This document shows positions 9,445-18,059 of a DNA stretch of 64,000 nucleotides, in pieces; positions within the stretch are counted from its first letter, which is position 1; each line of letters opens with the position of its first letter. The notes beneath the pieces are model-generated. The model had not been told where the DNA came from, did no database searches, and worked only from the letters and a program-made list of their open reading frames with translations. The DNA lies in contig CANLYJ010000002.1 of NCBI GenBank assembly GCA_947495295.1, positions 771,827-835,826 on the forward strand, read 5' to 3'. Position numbers and translations under genes: made by a program. The DNA comes from an uncultured Paracoccaceae bacterium. GTDB lineage: Bacteria; Pseudomonadota; Alphaproteobacteria; Rhodobacterales; Rhodobacteraceae.

Positions 9445-10132
9445 TGTGCAGCGCATTGATCTGAAATACGGGCAGAGCCAGATCCTGTTTGATGTGTCGC
9501 TGACCGCCGCAGTTGGGCAAATCACGGCGGTGATGGGCAATAATGGTGTGGGGAAAACAAGTTTGCTCAAGGCCATTTCGGGGCGCCATTCTGTTGCCGG
9601 TGGTCAGGTGTCCGTCGGTGGAAGGCATGTCCAACTGAACTCGGCCTACAATGCAGCACGGGCGGGTGTTGCTTACGTCCCGCAGGGCCGTGAAGTGTTC
9701 CCGATGATGAGTGTTCTGGAAAATTTGGAGACAGGGTTTGCCTGTCTGCCAAGGGCCGATCATCAGATACCCGATTTCGTCTTTGACCTGTTCCCGGTGC
9801 TGCGCGACATGCGCTCCCGGCGCGGGGGTGACCTGTCTGGCGGCCAGCAGCAACAGCTTGCCATTGCTCGGGCGCTGATCACGCAGCCCAAGGTGTTGCT
9901 GTTGGACGAACCGACCGAGGGCATCCAGCCCAATGTCATCCAACAGATCGGGGATGCGCTGGAAACGCTGCGTGATCAGGGGCAGATGGCGATTGTGCTG
10001 GTGGAACAGAACGCTGATTTCGCCTACCGGATTGCCGATACGTTTGCCGTGATGGAGCAAGGCCGGGTAAAGCAGGCCGCCGATAAGGCCGATTACACCA
10101 AGCAGCACCTAATGGCTGATCTGGCGTTATAG
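9437..10132 (+). CDS. urtE: urea ABC transporter ATP-binding protein UrtE
   Basis: A 231-residue LivF-type ATPase with Walker A GNNGVGKTS, signature LSGGQQQQLAIARAL, Walker B VLLLDEPTEGIQP and switch His replaced by Gln in LVEQNADF, as usual in LivF/UrtE proteins. I choose the ATG at 9437 (MLDVQRIDLKYGQSQ), which overlaps the urtD stop, over TTG 9413 and ATG 9416, because the family start matches. It is the last gene of the urt operon; a convergent dehydrogenase gene ends only ten bases later and no terminator is obvious between them. No urease genes are in the window. Confidence 0.93.
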   Translation: MLDVQRIDLKYGQSQILFDVSLTAAVGQITAVMGNNGVGKTSLLKAISGRHSVAGGQVSVGGRHVQLNSAYNAARAGVAYVPQGREVFPMMSVLENLETGFACLPRADHQIPDFVFDLFPVLRDMRSRRGGDLSGGQQQQLAIARALITQPKVLLLDEPTEGIQPNVIQQIGDALETLRDQGQMAIVLVEQNADFAYRIADTFAVMEQGRVKQAADKADYTKQHLMADLAL

Positions 10133-10142
10133 CCGCGCAACA

Positions 10143-10907
10143 TTATCCAAAGACCAAGCCGCCATCGACAATCAGGTTCTGACCTGTCACTGCCCGCGCC
10201 CACGGGCTGGCAAAGAACAAAACGGCATCGGCGGCTTCATTTGGTGTCGTAACGGAACGGAGGGGCGTGCTGGCCGCGATCATGTCAAACACCGCATCGG
10301 GCGTGCCTGCGCTGGCATCGGTCGTCCGCAAAAGCCCACCCGAGACCATATTGACCGTGATCCCTTTTGGCCCAAGCTCTGCTGCGGCAGTGCGGGTGAG
10401 CGCCAGCAATGCCGCCTTGGCCGATGTGTAGTCGTGATAGGGCACGACGGGGTTTTGCACCAGATTTGTGCCGATTGTGATCAGCCGGCCAAACCCGGCC
10501 TTTTCCATGTCTGGCACAGCGGCCTTGATCAGGTTCAGCGCCCCGACGACTGCCGTATCATGTTGCGCCAAAAGCGCCTTTGCCGAGATTTTATCAAGCG
10601 TATCCCGACCGTCACCGTTGAAGCTGTAATCGGCCAATGCGTTGTGAACGATGGTAGTTACCGGTCCGAATGCGTTGTTGACCGTGTCCATCATTGCCGC
10701 GACTTGATCTGCATTTCGTACATCTGCCTGCACGGCCATGGCGCGGTCGCCCAGTGATGCCGCCAGGTTTTGTGCTGCGGTTTCGCTGTTGCGATAGTTG
10801 ACGATAACCCGTGCGCCTTCGCGGGCAAAGGCCTGTGCAATGGCCGCGCCCAAGCCCCGGCCAGCGCCGCTGATCAGGACAATTTGTTCGTTCAGGGGTT
10901 TGTTCAT
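10143..10907 (-). CDS. short-chain dehydrogenase/reductase
   Basis: A 254-residue classical SDR. The NAD(P)-binding motif GAGRGLG is at residues 13-19, the catalytic Tyr and Lys are in YTSAK, and the C terminus ITVNMVSGGLLRTTDAS is typical of 3-oxoacyl-ACP-reductase-like SDRs. The gene starts inside the stop of thiD (4-base overlap), which makes it the fourth gene of the thiamine salvage operon. It has no known step in that pathway, so either it acts on a thiamine-related alcohol or aldehyde or it is carried along for expression; the substrate cannot be inferred. I choose the ATG at 10907 (MNKPLNEQ); the upstream extension of this frame only shadows thiD. Confidence 0.85.
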   Translation of the reverse strand: MNKPLNEQIVLISGAGRGLGAAIAQAFAREGARVIVNYRNSETAAQNLAASLGDRAMAVQADVRNADQVAAMMDTVNNAFGPVTTIVHNALADYSFNGDGRDTLDKISAKALLAQHDTAVVGALNLIKAAVPDMEKAGFGRLITIGTNLVQNPVVPYHDYTSAKAALLALTRTAAAELGPKGITVNMVSGGLLRTTDASAGTPDAVFDMIAASTPLRSVTTPNEAADAVLFFASPWARAVTGQNLIVDGGLVFG

Positions 10908-11713
10908 GTCGCGTCCTTCCAGAGGCTGTGAAAATGGTGAATTGGTCCGTGTCCAGCTCCAACCGACAAGGCATCGGCCTTTGCGATGGCGGCCGCGACA
11001 TAGAATTTGGCTGTCATGGTGGCCTGCACGATCGGATGGCCCCGCGCCAGTTGCGCGGCAAGTGCAGAAGACAATGTACAGCCTGTGCCATGGGTGTTCT
11101 TGCCGGACGTGCGCGGTGCGTTGAACCAGTGCGGTTGCCCATCGGCCCACAACACATCCGGGCTTTCCTGGCCTGCCAAATGGCCCCCCTTGATCAAGGC
11201 TGCGTGTGGGCCAAGCGTGGTCAGTTCCTCGGCCTGCCTCGCCATTTCGGCGTGGTTTGTGGCCACCGGTGCCCCCAGCAGATGCGCGGCCTCTGGCAGA
11301 TTGGGTGTGATCACTGTCGCCAGCGGCAAAAGTGCTTCTCGCAGCGCGGCAATCGCGTCGGGTTGCAATAGCGGTGCGCCGCCTTTTGCAACCATCACCG
11401 GGTCCAGCACGATGGGTATGTCGGATTTATTATTCAGCGCCTCTGCCACGGTCTGCGCAATGTCGGCATTGGCGATCATTCCGATCTTGACTGCGTCCAC
11501 GCGTATATCTGCGAAAACAGCTGCAATCTGATCTTCTACGAAATCGGGCGAGACCAGCTCGATCCCGCTGACACCTTGGGTGTTCTGTGCGGTCAGGGCC
11601 GTAATCGCAGCCATGCCATAGGCCCCGTTTGCCGCAATAGTTTTAAGATCGGCCTGCACACCGGCGCCACCGGACGGATCAGAACCCGCGATTGAAAGGA
11701 CGTTGCGGATCAT
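10904..11713 (-). CDS. thiD: hydroxymethylpyrimidine/phosphomethylpyrimidine kinase ThiD
   Basis: A 269-residue ribokinase-fold kinase that phosphorylates HMP and then HMP-phosphate to HMP-diphosphate, the pyrimidine donor for thiamine phosphate. The start SIAGSDPSGGAGVQADLKT and the anion-hole/catalytic GTGCTLSSALAA near residue 215 are diagnostic. It overlaps thiE upstream and the dehydrogenase downstream by four bases each, so the whole set is one transcript under the TPP riboswitch. Confidence 0.94.
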   Translation of the reverse strand: MIRNVLSIAGSDPSGGAGVQADLKTIAANGAYGMAAITALTAQNTQGVSGIELVSPDFVEDQIAAVFADIRVDAVKIGMIANADIAQTVAEALNNKSDIPIVLDPVMVAKGGAPLLQPDAIAALREALLPLATVITPNLPEAAHLLGAPVATNHAEMARQAEELTTLGPHAALIKGGHLAGQESPDVLWADGQPHWFNAPRTSGKNTHGTGCTLSSALAAQLARGHPIVQATMTAKFYVAAAIAKADALSVGAGHGPIHHFHSLWKDAT

Positions 11714-12348
11714 CTGTGTATCTCCAGTTTCTGATGCAGGATTGCGGCGGCTCTTTGCGGGTCAGCTTGTCCGCAGATCGCGGAGACGACGGCCATGCCG
11801 TTGCATCCGGCGGCCATGACATCTGCGCAATGTGCCTGTTTCAAGCCGCCTATCGCGACGGTGGGCAGCGTTGCCAAGGCGACCAAATCGGCGAGGCCGG
11901 AGAGTCCGATGCTGGGGCTGTGATCTGCCTTTGTTGCGGTCGGAAATACGGTGCCCAACCCAAGGTAATCGACGACGCCTGGATCAGCGGCGCGGACATG
12001 GGCCGCCGTCTCGCAGGACAGACCGATGATCTTGTCCGGCCCGAGGGCTGTGCGCGCCTGTTGCGGGTCGGCGTCATTCTGGCCGATATGCACGCCATCG
12101 GCATCTGCAGCCAACGCTGCCGCAAGATCATCGTTGATCACAAGGGGGACCCCTGTGCCGCGCAGTACCTGCTTTAACGCGGTGGCTTGCTCGACCCGGT
12201 CTTTGGTGGTTGCTGTCTTGTCGCGCAACTGAACAATGCGGACACCGCCTCGCACGGCAGCGGCAACTGTCTCTGTCAGGCCGTCTTGCGCGCAGAGGAC
12301 CCGGTCAGTGACCAGATAGAGGAGGAGGTTTCTGGCGTCTAACCCCAT
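11710..12348 (-). CDS. thiE: thiamine phosphate synthase ThiE
   Basis: A 212-residue TIM-barrel enzyme that joins HMP-diphosphate and thiazole phosphate to make thiamine phosphate. Motifs seen are YLVTDR at the first strand, QLRDK (substrate-binding Arg/Lys), VINDD and DGVHIGQND, and the phosphate-binding VVSAI near the C terminus. It overlaps thiM by ten bases and thiD by four. Length and motif order are normal. Confidence 0.94.
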   Translation of the reverse strand: MGLDARNLLLYLVTDRVLCAQDGLTETVAAAVRGGVRIVQLRDKTATTKDRVEQATALKQVLRGTGVPLVINDDLAAALAADADGVHIGQNDADPQQARTALGPDKIIGLSCETAAHVRAADPGVVDYLGLGTVFPTATKADHSPSIGLSGLADLVALATLPTVAIGGLKQAHCADVMAAGCNGMAVVSAICGQADPQRAAAILHQKLEIHR

Positions 12349-13121
12349 GTCACACGCGCCTCGTCCAGATCACCCGGCTGAACCGCGTGAAGCGCGTCCA
12401 GAAGATGCACCGAGAAGGTCCCCGGACCCTGTGCCAGCTTTCCGGCAGCCTCGCCCGCCTCCGCAAAGTGGGTCAGCGCTGCAACGGCCGCGTCCAGGGG
12501 CGACGTGACCGCCGCATAAGCCCCGGTCAGCGCCGTGAGGGCGCAACCAAGTGCAGTGACCTGCGGCATCATTGCCGCACCACCTGTTACGCTGGCGCGG
12601 CGCGTGCCATCGGTGGCAAAATCCTGTTCGCCTGTGACCACAACAATACAGGACTTTTTTTGCGCAAGGCTGACGGCGCTTGCGGTTGCCGTTGCCACGG
12701 CATCGCCGCTGTCAGCCCCCTTTCCAGCACTGCCACCTCCCGCCAACGCTATGATTTCAGATGCATTTCCGCGCAGGATAGTTGGGCCCAGGTTCAGTAA
12801 ATCACGTGCGGTGTCAGATCGGTACTGCGTTGCAAAATGCGCGACCGGGTCCAGCACCCATGGCACTGACGCCTGATTTGCGGCCTGTGCGGCCTTGTGC
12901 ATCGCCTTGACCCAGGGCGCGGACAACGTGCCGATATTGATCGTCAGCGCACCGGATATGGGTGCGAAATCGGCCACTTCTTCGATCGCGTGGATCATTG
13001 CCGGGGACGCGCCCGCCGCCAGTGTCACATTCGCCGCTAAATTCATCGCGACGTAATTCGTGATGCAATGAACAAGGGGGCGCTGGTTGCGTAACGCATC
13101 TAGTGCCATGTTTGGCGTCAT
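12339..13121 (-). CDS. thiM: hydroxyethylthiazole kinase ThiM
   Basis: A 260-residue ribokinase-like kinase that salvages the thiazole half of thiamine. The family start PLVHCITNYVAMNLAAN (substrate pocket), VLDPVA, and the anion-hole region LGCALTALTGAYAAV are visible. I choose ATG 13121 because GGAG of the ribosome site lies five to ten bases upstream; a longer frame to 13169 runs into the riboswitch expression platform. With thiE and thiD this makes a salvage operon; no thiC, thiG or other de novo genes are in the window. Confidence 0.93.
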   Translation of the reverse strand: MTPNMALDALRNQRPLVHCITNYVAMNLAANVTLAAGASPAMIHAIEEVADFAPISGALTINIGTLSAPWVKAMHKAAQAANQASVPWVLDPVAHFATQYRSDTARDLLNLGPTILRGNASEIIALAGGGSAGKGADSGDAVATATASAVSLAQKKSCIVVVTGEQDFATDGTRRASVTGGAAMMPQVTALGCALTALTGAYAAVTSPLDAAVAALTHFAEAGEAAGKLAQGPGTFSVHLLDALHAVQPGDLDEARVTWG

Positions 13122-13143
13122 GTCGTCTCTCCGATCCGGCGGC

Positions 13144-13177
13144 AAAAAGAGACGGATCAGAGCACGCAATTCTGATC
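13144..13177 (-). terminator. terminator-like hairpin between TPP riboswitch and thiM
   Basis: On the minus strand, perfect arms GATCAGA and TCTGATC (positions 13177-13171 and 13161-13155, nine-base loop) are followed by CCGTCTCTTTTT. The hairpin directly abuts the 3' end of the aptamer and lies about 20 bases before the thiM ribosome site, so it is a candidate expression platform (termination when TPP is bound). The U-run is offset from the stem by about eight bases, so strength is uncertain and translational control is an alternative. Confidence 0.5.
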
Positions 13178-13253
13178 TTGCCTCCCTCCGCCAGCATTAT
13201 CTGGTTCAGGTTCAAAGGGTGCGTCTCAGCCTTGCGGCGCCCCTGGCTTGGAG
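13178..13253 (-). promoter_or_regulatory. TPP riboswitch (THI element) controlling thiM-thiE-thiD-SDR
   Basis: The minus strand carries the conserved core in order: GGGGCGCC, then GGCTGAGA, then ACCCTTTGAACCTGA, then the P3-like CCAGATAATGCTGG and GCGGAGGGA. These are the pyrimidine- and pyrophosphate-sensor elements of the thiamine pyrophosphate aptamer. It lies 57 bases upstream of thiM, with a terminator-like hairpin between. Confidence 0.95.
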
Positions 13254-13507
13254 TTGTGGTAAACAAAGTTCTGCTGCGGTCAAGTTGAAATGCTGTCCCA
13301 CACCCCGCGTTGCCGCGTCATGCGGGACTGGTGGGGCAATTTTCATGAAGGCAATCGCTGCCTTGTCCCCTTGCTGGTCTCGCTCTTGTGCTTTGTGTGG
13401 TTGTGGGGTTTCTGTTGGCGGCGTGAAACTGGCGGTCTGATAACGTCAAAAGCGTAGAGAAATAATGGATGCGCGCCTTGGGTACGCCCAGAGAAGACAG
13501 ATAAAAC

Positions 13508-14293
13508 ATGACGCCAATCCCCAGCTATGATGACCAGCCGGTTCCAAGAAAACTGAGCCCTTTTGTCAGGCGCCTGCTGGTCCTTGATTACCAAGATGCG
13601 GAAAAAGTTACGATCCCGGCGCGCCCGACAGGTCAGGCCTATATTGGTTGGTTGCTGAAAGGGAATGCCACAGCCAAGGCGAACGGCGCCTCGTTCATGA
13701 TTCAGTCAAACGGGGTTCATATTTCTGGGCAGTTATCCGCATTTGATGCGGAATATTCGCTGGCGGGCCCCGCATTTCATCTGCTTGCCGAATTGACGGC
13801 GACCGGGGCATTCCGGTTGCTAAAGCGCGACATTGGCGCATTGCAGAACAAGATCGCGTTGATGGATGTGCTGTCTGGTGGGGATGATCCGATGCAGTGT
13901 TTTGCGGGGATGCTGCACGGATTGGCAGAGCACGCGGGACCGGATAATCGCCGCGTTGCCCGTGCTGCCCAGATCATCGAAGATGCCAATGGTTTGGTCA
14001 ACATAACGGCGGTTGCGCGTGAATTAGGTATGAGCGACAGGCATCTGCGCCGCGAATTCACGCGCGTGGTCGGGATCGCGCCAAAGCCCTTTGCCATGAT
14101 CAAACGGTCGCTATTTGCCTTCCAGACGCTGGCCATGCAACCGGACGCTGACCTTGCAGATATCGTTCACGAGGGCGGCTTTGCCGATCAATCGCATCTG
14201 ACCAAGGTTTTTCAGCTTTACCTGCGCAGCACACCCGGACGACTGACCCTAGATCATGATGGTGTCCTGCAAAGTATTGTCGCGCGCGCATAA
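13508..14293 (+). CDS. AraC-family transcriptional regulator
   Basis: A 261-residue protein with a C-terminal AraC/XylS double helix-turn-helix at about residues 165-250: NITAVARELGMSDRHLRREF is the first helix pair and DIVHEGGFADQSHLTKVF the second. The N-terminal 150 residues resemble the DUF6597-like domain found in many AraC proteins that begin PSYDDQPVPRKLSPFVRRL, presumably a ligand-binding or dimerisation domain. The gene stands alone between the divergent thiamine operon and the four secreted-protein genes; which of them it controls, if any, is not shown by sequence. Confidence 0.85.
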   Translation: MTPIPSYDDQPVPRKLSPFVRRLLVLDYQDAEKVTIPARPTGQAYIGWLLKGNATAKANGASFMIQSNGVHISGQLSAFDAEYSLAGPAFHLLAELTATGAFRLLKRDIGALQNKIALMDVLSGGDDPMQCFAGMLHGLAEHAGPDNRRVARAAQIIEDANGLVNITAVARELGMSDRHLRREFTRVVGIAPKPFAMIKRSLFAFQTLAMQPDADLADIVHEGGFADQSHLTKVFQLYLRSTPGRLTLDHDGVLQSIVARA

Positions 14294-14363
14294 AGTCCGA
14301 TTTATACAATCAAATCTGCGCATCAGGTCGTAAGCCTGTCCCACGAAAACAGTGGAGACTGCG

Positions 14364-14798
14364 ATGCCGCATTCTTTTTTTGGCTTGGCCGCCACCATTT
14401 GTCTGTGCTCTGCCACGATGGCTTCAGCCGCGATGACCTGTGCAATGTCAAAGCCTGACATGTTGGCCGGGTTCACACCGCTTGATCCGCTTGCCTTTCT
14501 GGACCTGCCTGACCCTTTCGCAACGCGGGCGACGGCGGCGCTGGAAGACAGTTTCGTCGACCAGTTGGTGCGCGAGGACATCCGTAGTTTTACCAAGGCA
14601 TGGTGTGAAATCGGCCTTCAGACCATGGTTGTTGAATTTGACGTTCCGGTTGAGGACGACGCGATCGTCAGCATCCTGACCCGCGCCATCTATATCTGGG
14701 ACGCGCAGGCCGATCCGGCGGGATGGCGGATTGATGTGTTGGGTGAACGCAGTGTTTGTGCCCGCGGCACTGACCCATTTGCCGGAATCTGCCCCTGA
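14364..14798 (+). CDS. small exported protein of unknown function (secreted cluster 1)
   Basis: A 144-residue protein with a clear signal peptide (GLAATICLCSATMASAA, cleavage near residue 23). The mature part has three cysteines (one in MTCAMSKP, one in KAWCEIG, one in RSVCARGTD, plus a near-terminal GICP), suggesting disulfides in the periplasm. I do not recognise the family. The ATG at 14364 is preceded by GTGGAG; a GTG five codons upstream is less likely. It is first of four consecutive genes for small exported proteins that lie 1-40 bases apart and are probably co-transcribed. Confidence 0.65.
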   Translation: MPHSFFGLAATICLCSATMASAAMTCAMSKPDMLAGFTPLDPLAFLDLPDPFATRATAALEDSFVDQLVREDIRSFTKAWCEIGLQTMVVEFDVPVEDDAIVSILTRAIYIWDAQADPAGWRIDVLGERSVCARGTDPFAGICP

Positions 14799-14838
14799 TC
14801 GCCCCGATCACAGCTCAAGATTTGGAGATACCACAAGA

Positions 14839-15381
14839 ATGACGCTGAAACTGACGTCGCTTACCGCTGCTTTGTCATTGCTGATTGCCACACCGGTCCT
14901 GCCGGATGAGGCCAGCCGCCTTGCCGGGCTGCCAAAAGACGAATTTGTCGATGCCTACGAAAACTATTATGTCTCTCTGCTTGATATTACCCAGCAGTTG
15001 ATTACCCGGCTGGATCCTGATCTGGCAGATGCGGTTGACACGACGACCCCCGTCTCTGCCGAAGAACGCAGCGCGTTTGTTTGCATCTATGAGTTCTACA
15101 CTGATGCCGGGCTGACCGATGATTTGATCGACCAGATGACCGCCATGGAACCTTTGCGCGACCGGATGCAGACCAATCCGGCCTTGAACTATGCTGACCT
15201 TTTATTCGATGAGACGCTTCAGGCGGAGATAGCGCCGCAGAATGCTGAAGCCGGGCAAGCGGCCATGCGTGCCTGTGGTGGCGGGGTGACATTGGCAGGC
15301 AACCGTCTGGATCTGTCACCTGAGTTTTGGGCGATCATCCAGCAGGAGGCGGAAGCGCGCAATCTGGCGGACACCAATTGA
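14839..15381 (+). CDS. small exported protein of unknown function (secreted cluster 2)
   Basis: A 180-residue protein with a signal peptide (TSLTAALSLLIATPVLPDE). The mature region is acidic and predicted mainly helical, with two cysteines (AFVCIYEFYTDAG and MRACGGG) that could pair. It starts 40 bases after the previous gene. The longer frame beginning at 14731 overlaps that gene and lacks a signal at its start, so I chose ATG 14839. No known domain recognised. Confidence 0.65.
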   Translation: MTLKLTSLTAALSLLIATPVLPDEASRLAGLPKDEFVDAYENYYVSLLDITQQLITRLDPDLADAVDTTTPVSAEERSAFVCIYEFYTDAGLTDDLIDQMTAMEPLRDRMQTNPALNYADLLFDETLQAEIAPQNAEAGQAAMRACGGGVTLAGNRLDLSPEFWAIIQQEAEARNLADTN

Positions 15382-15401
15382 AAACGAAATCTCGGAGCAG
15401 A

Positions 15402-16133
15402 ATGAACTACATGTCTTATTTCCCAATTTTGTCACGCTGGGCGCCGTTGTGCATTGCATCGCTGATGGTTTCCACCGCTTTTGCCGATGATCTGGTGGTC
15501 CGGCCTGTCATGTCTGCCCCCTACGAAGTGGCAAGCGCACGGGTCGCAATGGGTGAAATCAAAACCCGGTGGGACGCGGCGCAAATCGAGCAACAGAATC
15601 GGTTTGCTGTCTTTGAAGGTGATTTTCAGGATTTCGTGCGATCTGATCCGATCATGCAGGATGTGACCTGGCCTTATGACACTTGTACTGATCTGATCAG
15701 TTTGATCCCACCACCCAATGATGGCTGGGGGTTGCGCAGTGACGCCTCCTTTACCCAAAACCCTGTTGACGATGTACGGGCACAAGTCGGGTTGGTGACC
15801 TATGATCTGGATCTTTCATCTGATCACCCTGACTTTTACGGAACAGAACGAAGCGTATTCATCACGCTAAGTGCCGCCCCGGAAAACCGTACCTTCTGGG
15901 AGATGGCGATGAATGAACCAGCGCTGCGTGCGGCCTCGTTCAAACCCGGCCCGTATAACTATCCTATTGGCCTACATGACGGTGGCGTGCTGCTGGGCGA
16001 TGTGTTTGTGCGGGTCAGCGGCACTGATGAGGCCGATAGCCTGCGCTATCTGGAACAGATGATCGGCTGCGCAATCCAAAGTAACATGATTGCAGATGGT
16101 GTTGATCCGTCGACATTAAGAGAGACACCTTAA
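15402..16133 (+). CDS. exported protein of unknown function (secreted cluster 3)
   Basis: A 243-residue protein with a signal peptide (LCIASLMVSTAFADD). Two cysteines (YDTCTDLI and MIGCAIQSN) may pair. The central region has a beta-rich pattern (GLVTYDLDLSSD, RSVFITLSAAPENR). No family recognised. The start ATG 15402 has GGAG eight bases upstream. The next gene begins one base after this stop, so the two are almost certainly co-translated. Confidence 0.65.
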   Translation: MNYMSYFPILSRWAPLCIASLMVSTAFADDLVVRPVMSAPYEVASARVAMGEIKTRWDAAQIEQQNRFAVFEGDFQDFVRSDPIMQDVTWPYDTCTDLISLIPPPNDGWGLRSDASFTQNPVDDVRAQVGLVTYDLDLSSDHPDFYGTERSVFITLSAAPENRTFWEMAMNEPALRAASFKPGPYNYPIGLHDGGVLLGDVFVRVSGTDEADSLRYLEQMIGCAIQSNMIADGVDPSTLRETP

Positions 16134-16134
16134 G

Positions 16135-16704
16135 ATGCGCGTTCATTATTTTGCGGCTTTGTTGTCCCTATTGGCGATGTTCGCGCAGGCGGATGAAGCC
16201 ACGGTTGAAGTGTCAGAGCTATGTGATGGCAGCCTGACAGGGAACGCTTATAACTTGGCCGCCATCAACGACATCATCGGCGGGCAGTGGAACCAATTGG
16301 GCCGTGCGCATCGTTATACGCTTGATAACCCGGTAAACCCTTTCACGATTACCTATGATGCGCCCCGCAGCCAGCTTTTGATTGAAAGCCCTGATGGTCC
16401 GCGCCTCCGGTTACGTCCTTTTGCGCAAGCGAAGCTCGCCGATGTCCCGCTCACGGTTAATAACCTGCGCCAACAGCAGACCAGTTATATCTCGGAGGAT
16501 GGCAGCAAGACCGTGCGGCTGAGCGGCTTGGATATGGAAGTGCTGATGGGGTGCCCGCTAGAGACAGCGGCCAGTTTCTATTGGACCTATTCACAGGGCG
16601 GCCGGCAGGCCTACGGTGTTCTGATCTTTCTGTCCGATGACTATGGTTTCGGGGTGAATGGGAACGACACCGGCGCGCAGCGCACGACGGTGATGTATCG
16701 CTAG
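16135..16704 (+). CDS. exported protein of unknown function (secreted cluster 4)
   Basis: A 189-residue protein with a short signal peptide (FAALLSLLAMFAQADE). Mature part beta-rich, with two cysteines (SELCDGSL and LMGCPLET). The family is not recognised. It ends four bases into the convergent MATE gene (overlap at 16701-16704). All four proteins of this cluster share size class, signal peptide and an even number of mature cysteines but no obvious mutual sequence similarity. Confidence 0.65.
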   Translation: MRVHYFAALLSLLAMFAQADEATVEVSELCDGSLTGNAYNLAAINDIIGGQWNQLGRAHRYTLDNPVNPFTITYDAPRSQLLIESPDGPRLRLRPFAQAKLADVPLTVNNLRQQQTSYISEDGSKTVRLSGLDMEVLMGCPLETAASFYWTYSQGGRQAYGVLIFLSDDYGFGVNGNDTGAQRTTVMYR

Positions 16705-18059
16705 GTTGTGACCGGTGTTAGCCCTGGCGTACGGATACCGGTCAGCCACCAGAACCGCCATGGCAGTGCGATGGCGGCCACAAACAGCCCGAGCCCATAG
16801 CCAAGCCAGACGCCCGTCGCCCCAAAGCCAAAGACAAACCCCAGTAGATAGCTTGCGGGCAGTGCCAGTGGCCAGTAGGCCGCGAGGGTGATGACGGTCG
16901 GCAGGTTCATATCCGACATCCCCCGCAACGCACCTAGCGCCGTGCCCTGAATGCCATCCGCAACTTGCAAGAGCGCGACAACTACAAATAGCGTCACGGC
17001 AAGATCAATCACCGCAGGGTCGCGCGACATCGTTTCGGCCATCACCCGGCCCGCCACGATAAAGACCGCTGCTGCAAGCACCTGCCAAAGCGTGACCATA
17101 ATGAACGACGCTTTGACAATGGGCCGCAGCCGCGTCTGGCTTTCCGCACCAACCGCAAGGCCGACACGGATGGCCACAGCACCGGCCATGCCCAGCGGGA
17201 TCATATAGGCCAGCCCCGCAAGCGCGTTCACGATCTGATGGGCGGCCAAGGCGTCAGCCCCCAACCAACCCATCATCAACCCAACGATTGCATAGGCGCC
17301 GCCTTCGCCCGCATACCCAAGGCAAAGCGGTAGGGCATCCTTGCACTGCGCCCAAACCTGTGCCCACGGGACTGTTACGCGTTGCCGAAAATCGACCATT
17401 CCCGGCGCTTTGGTCAACACGACCCACGCGGCCAAAAGCGATACGCATTGCGACAGGATGCTGGCCAGCCCAGCCCCCAGAATGCCCAGATCCAGAATAT
17501 GGATGAAGGTATAGTTCGCGGGCACATTGAACAGCACGCCAAGATAGGACAGGCCCACCGCCGTCCACGGCCATTCGACCGCGTCAAAAAGCGCCTTTAG
17601 CCCAAAGAAAAGCGTGAAAGGAATGATCCAGATGGCCATGGATATCCAATAGGGCAGGAGGATCGCCAGAACCTCCTCTGGCTGGCCAAGCGGACCCAGC
17701 AACGGATAGATCGCAATCATCAGAAGCGCCCCGTTTGCGCCGCCCAGCAGGCAAAGAAGAAGCCCACCGCGCAGTGCGGTGGCCACGCGCACCGGATCGC
17801 CTGCACCTTCCGCCTGACTAATCTGGACAGAGATCACGGTGATGACACCCCAAAGCGCCGAGATCAGGATGATTAGCACTGCCGTTGTTACCCCGACCGC
17901 CGCCAGCGGCACCGTGCCAAGGGGAGCTATCATCGCGGTGTCAACGACGCCGATCAGCAGGGCCGCTGCCAACCCCACCATAAGAGGGACGGCCAAACGG
18001 ATCAGGGGCCAGAATTCGGCGCGCGTCGACGCCAGTGGAATAGTAGGTTGGTTGGTCAT
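16701..18059 (-). CDS. MATE-family efflux transporter
   Basis: A 452-residue membrane protein with about 12 hydrophobic helices arranged in two halves, as in NorM/DinF transporters. Typical elements include PLMVGLAAALLIGVVDTAMI at the N terminus, and QVADGIQGTALGALRGMSD in the second half, the family's helix 10 region. It exports cationic drugs or metabolites in exchange for H+ or Na+; the substrate is unknown. Starts at ATG 18059. The 3' end overlaps the last secreted-protein gene on the opposite strand by four bases. Confidence 0.88.
   Translation of the reverse strand: MTNQPTIPLASTRAEFWPLIRLAVPLMVGLAAALLIGVVDTAMIAPLGTVPLAAVGVTTAVLIILISALWGVITVISVQISQAEGAGDPVRVATALRGGLLLCLLGGANGALLMIAIYPLLGPLGQPEEVLAILLPYWISMAIWIIPFTLFFGLKALFDAVEWPWTAVGLSYLGVLFNVPANYTFIHILDLGILGAGLASILSQCVSLLAAWVVLTKAPGMVDFRQRVTVPWAQVWAQCKDALPLCLGYAGEGGAYAIVGLMMGWLGADALAAHQIVNALAGLAYMIPLGMAGAVAIRVGLAVGAESQTRLRPIVKASFIMVTLWQVLAAAVFIVAGRVMAETMSRDPAVIDLAVTLFVVVALLQVADGIQGTALGALRGMSDMNLPTVITLAAYWPLALPASYLLGFVFGFGATGVWLGYGLGLFVAAIALPWRFWWLTGIRTPGLTPVTT

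Noticed and set aside
11007..11531. A 174-codon frame opposite thiD
   Set aside because: Antisense shadow of thiD, with no domain and no ribosome site.
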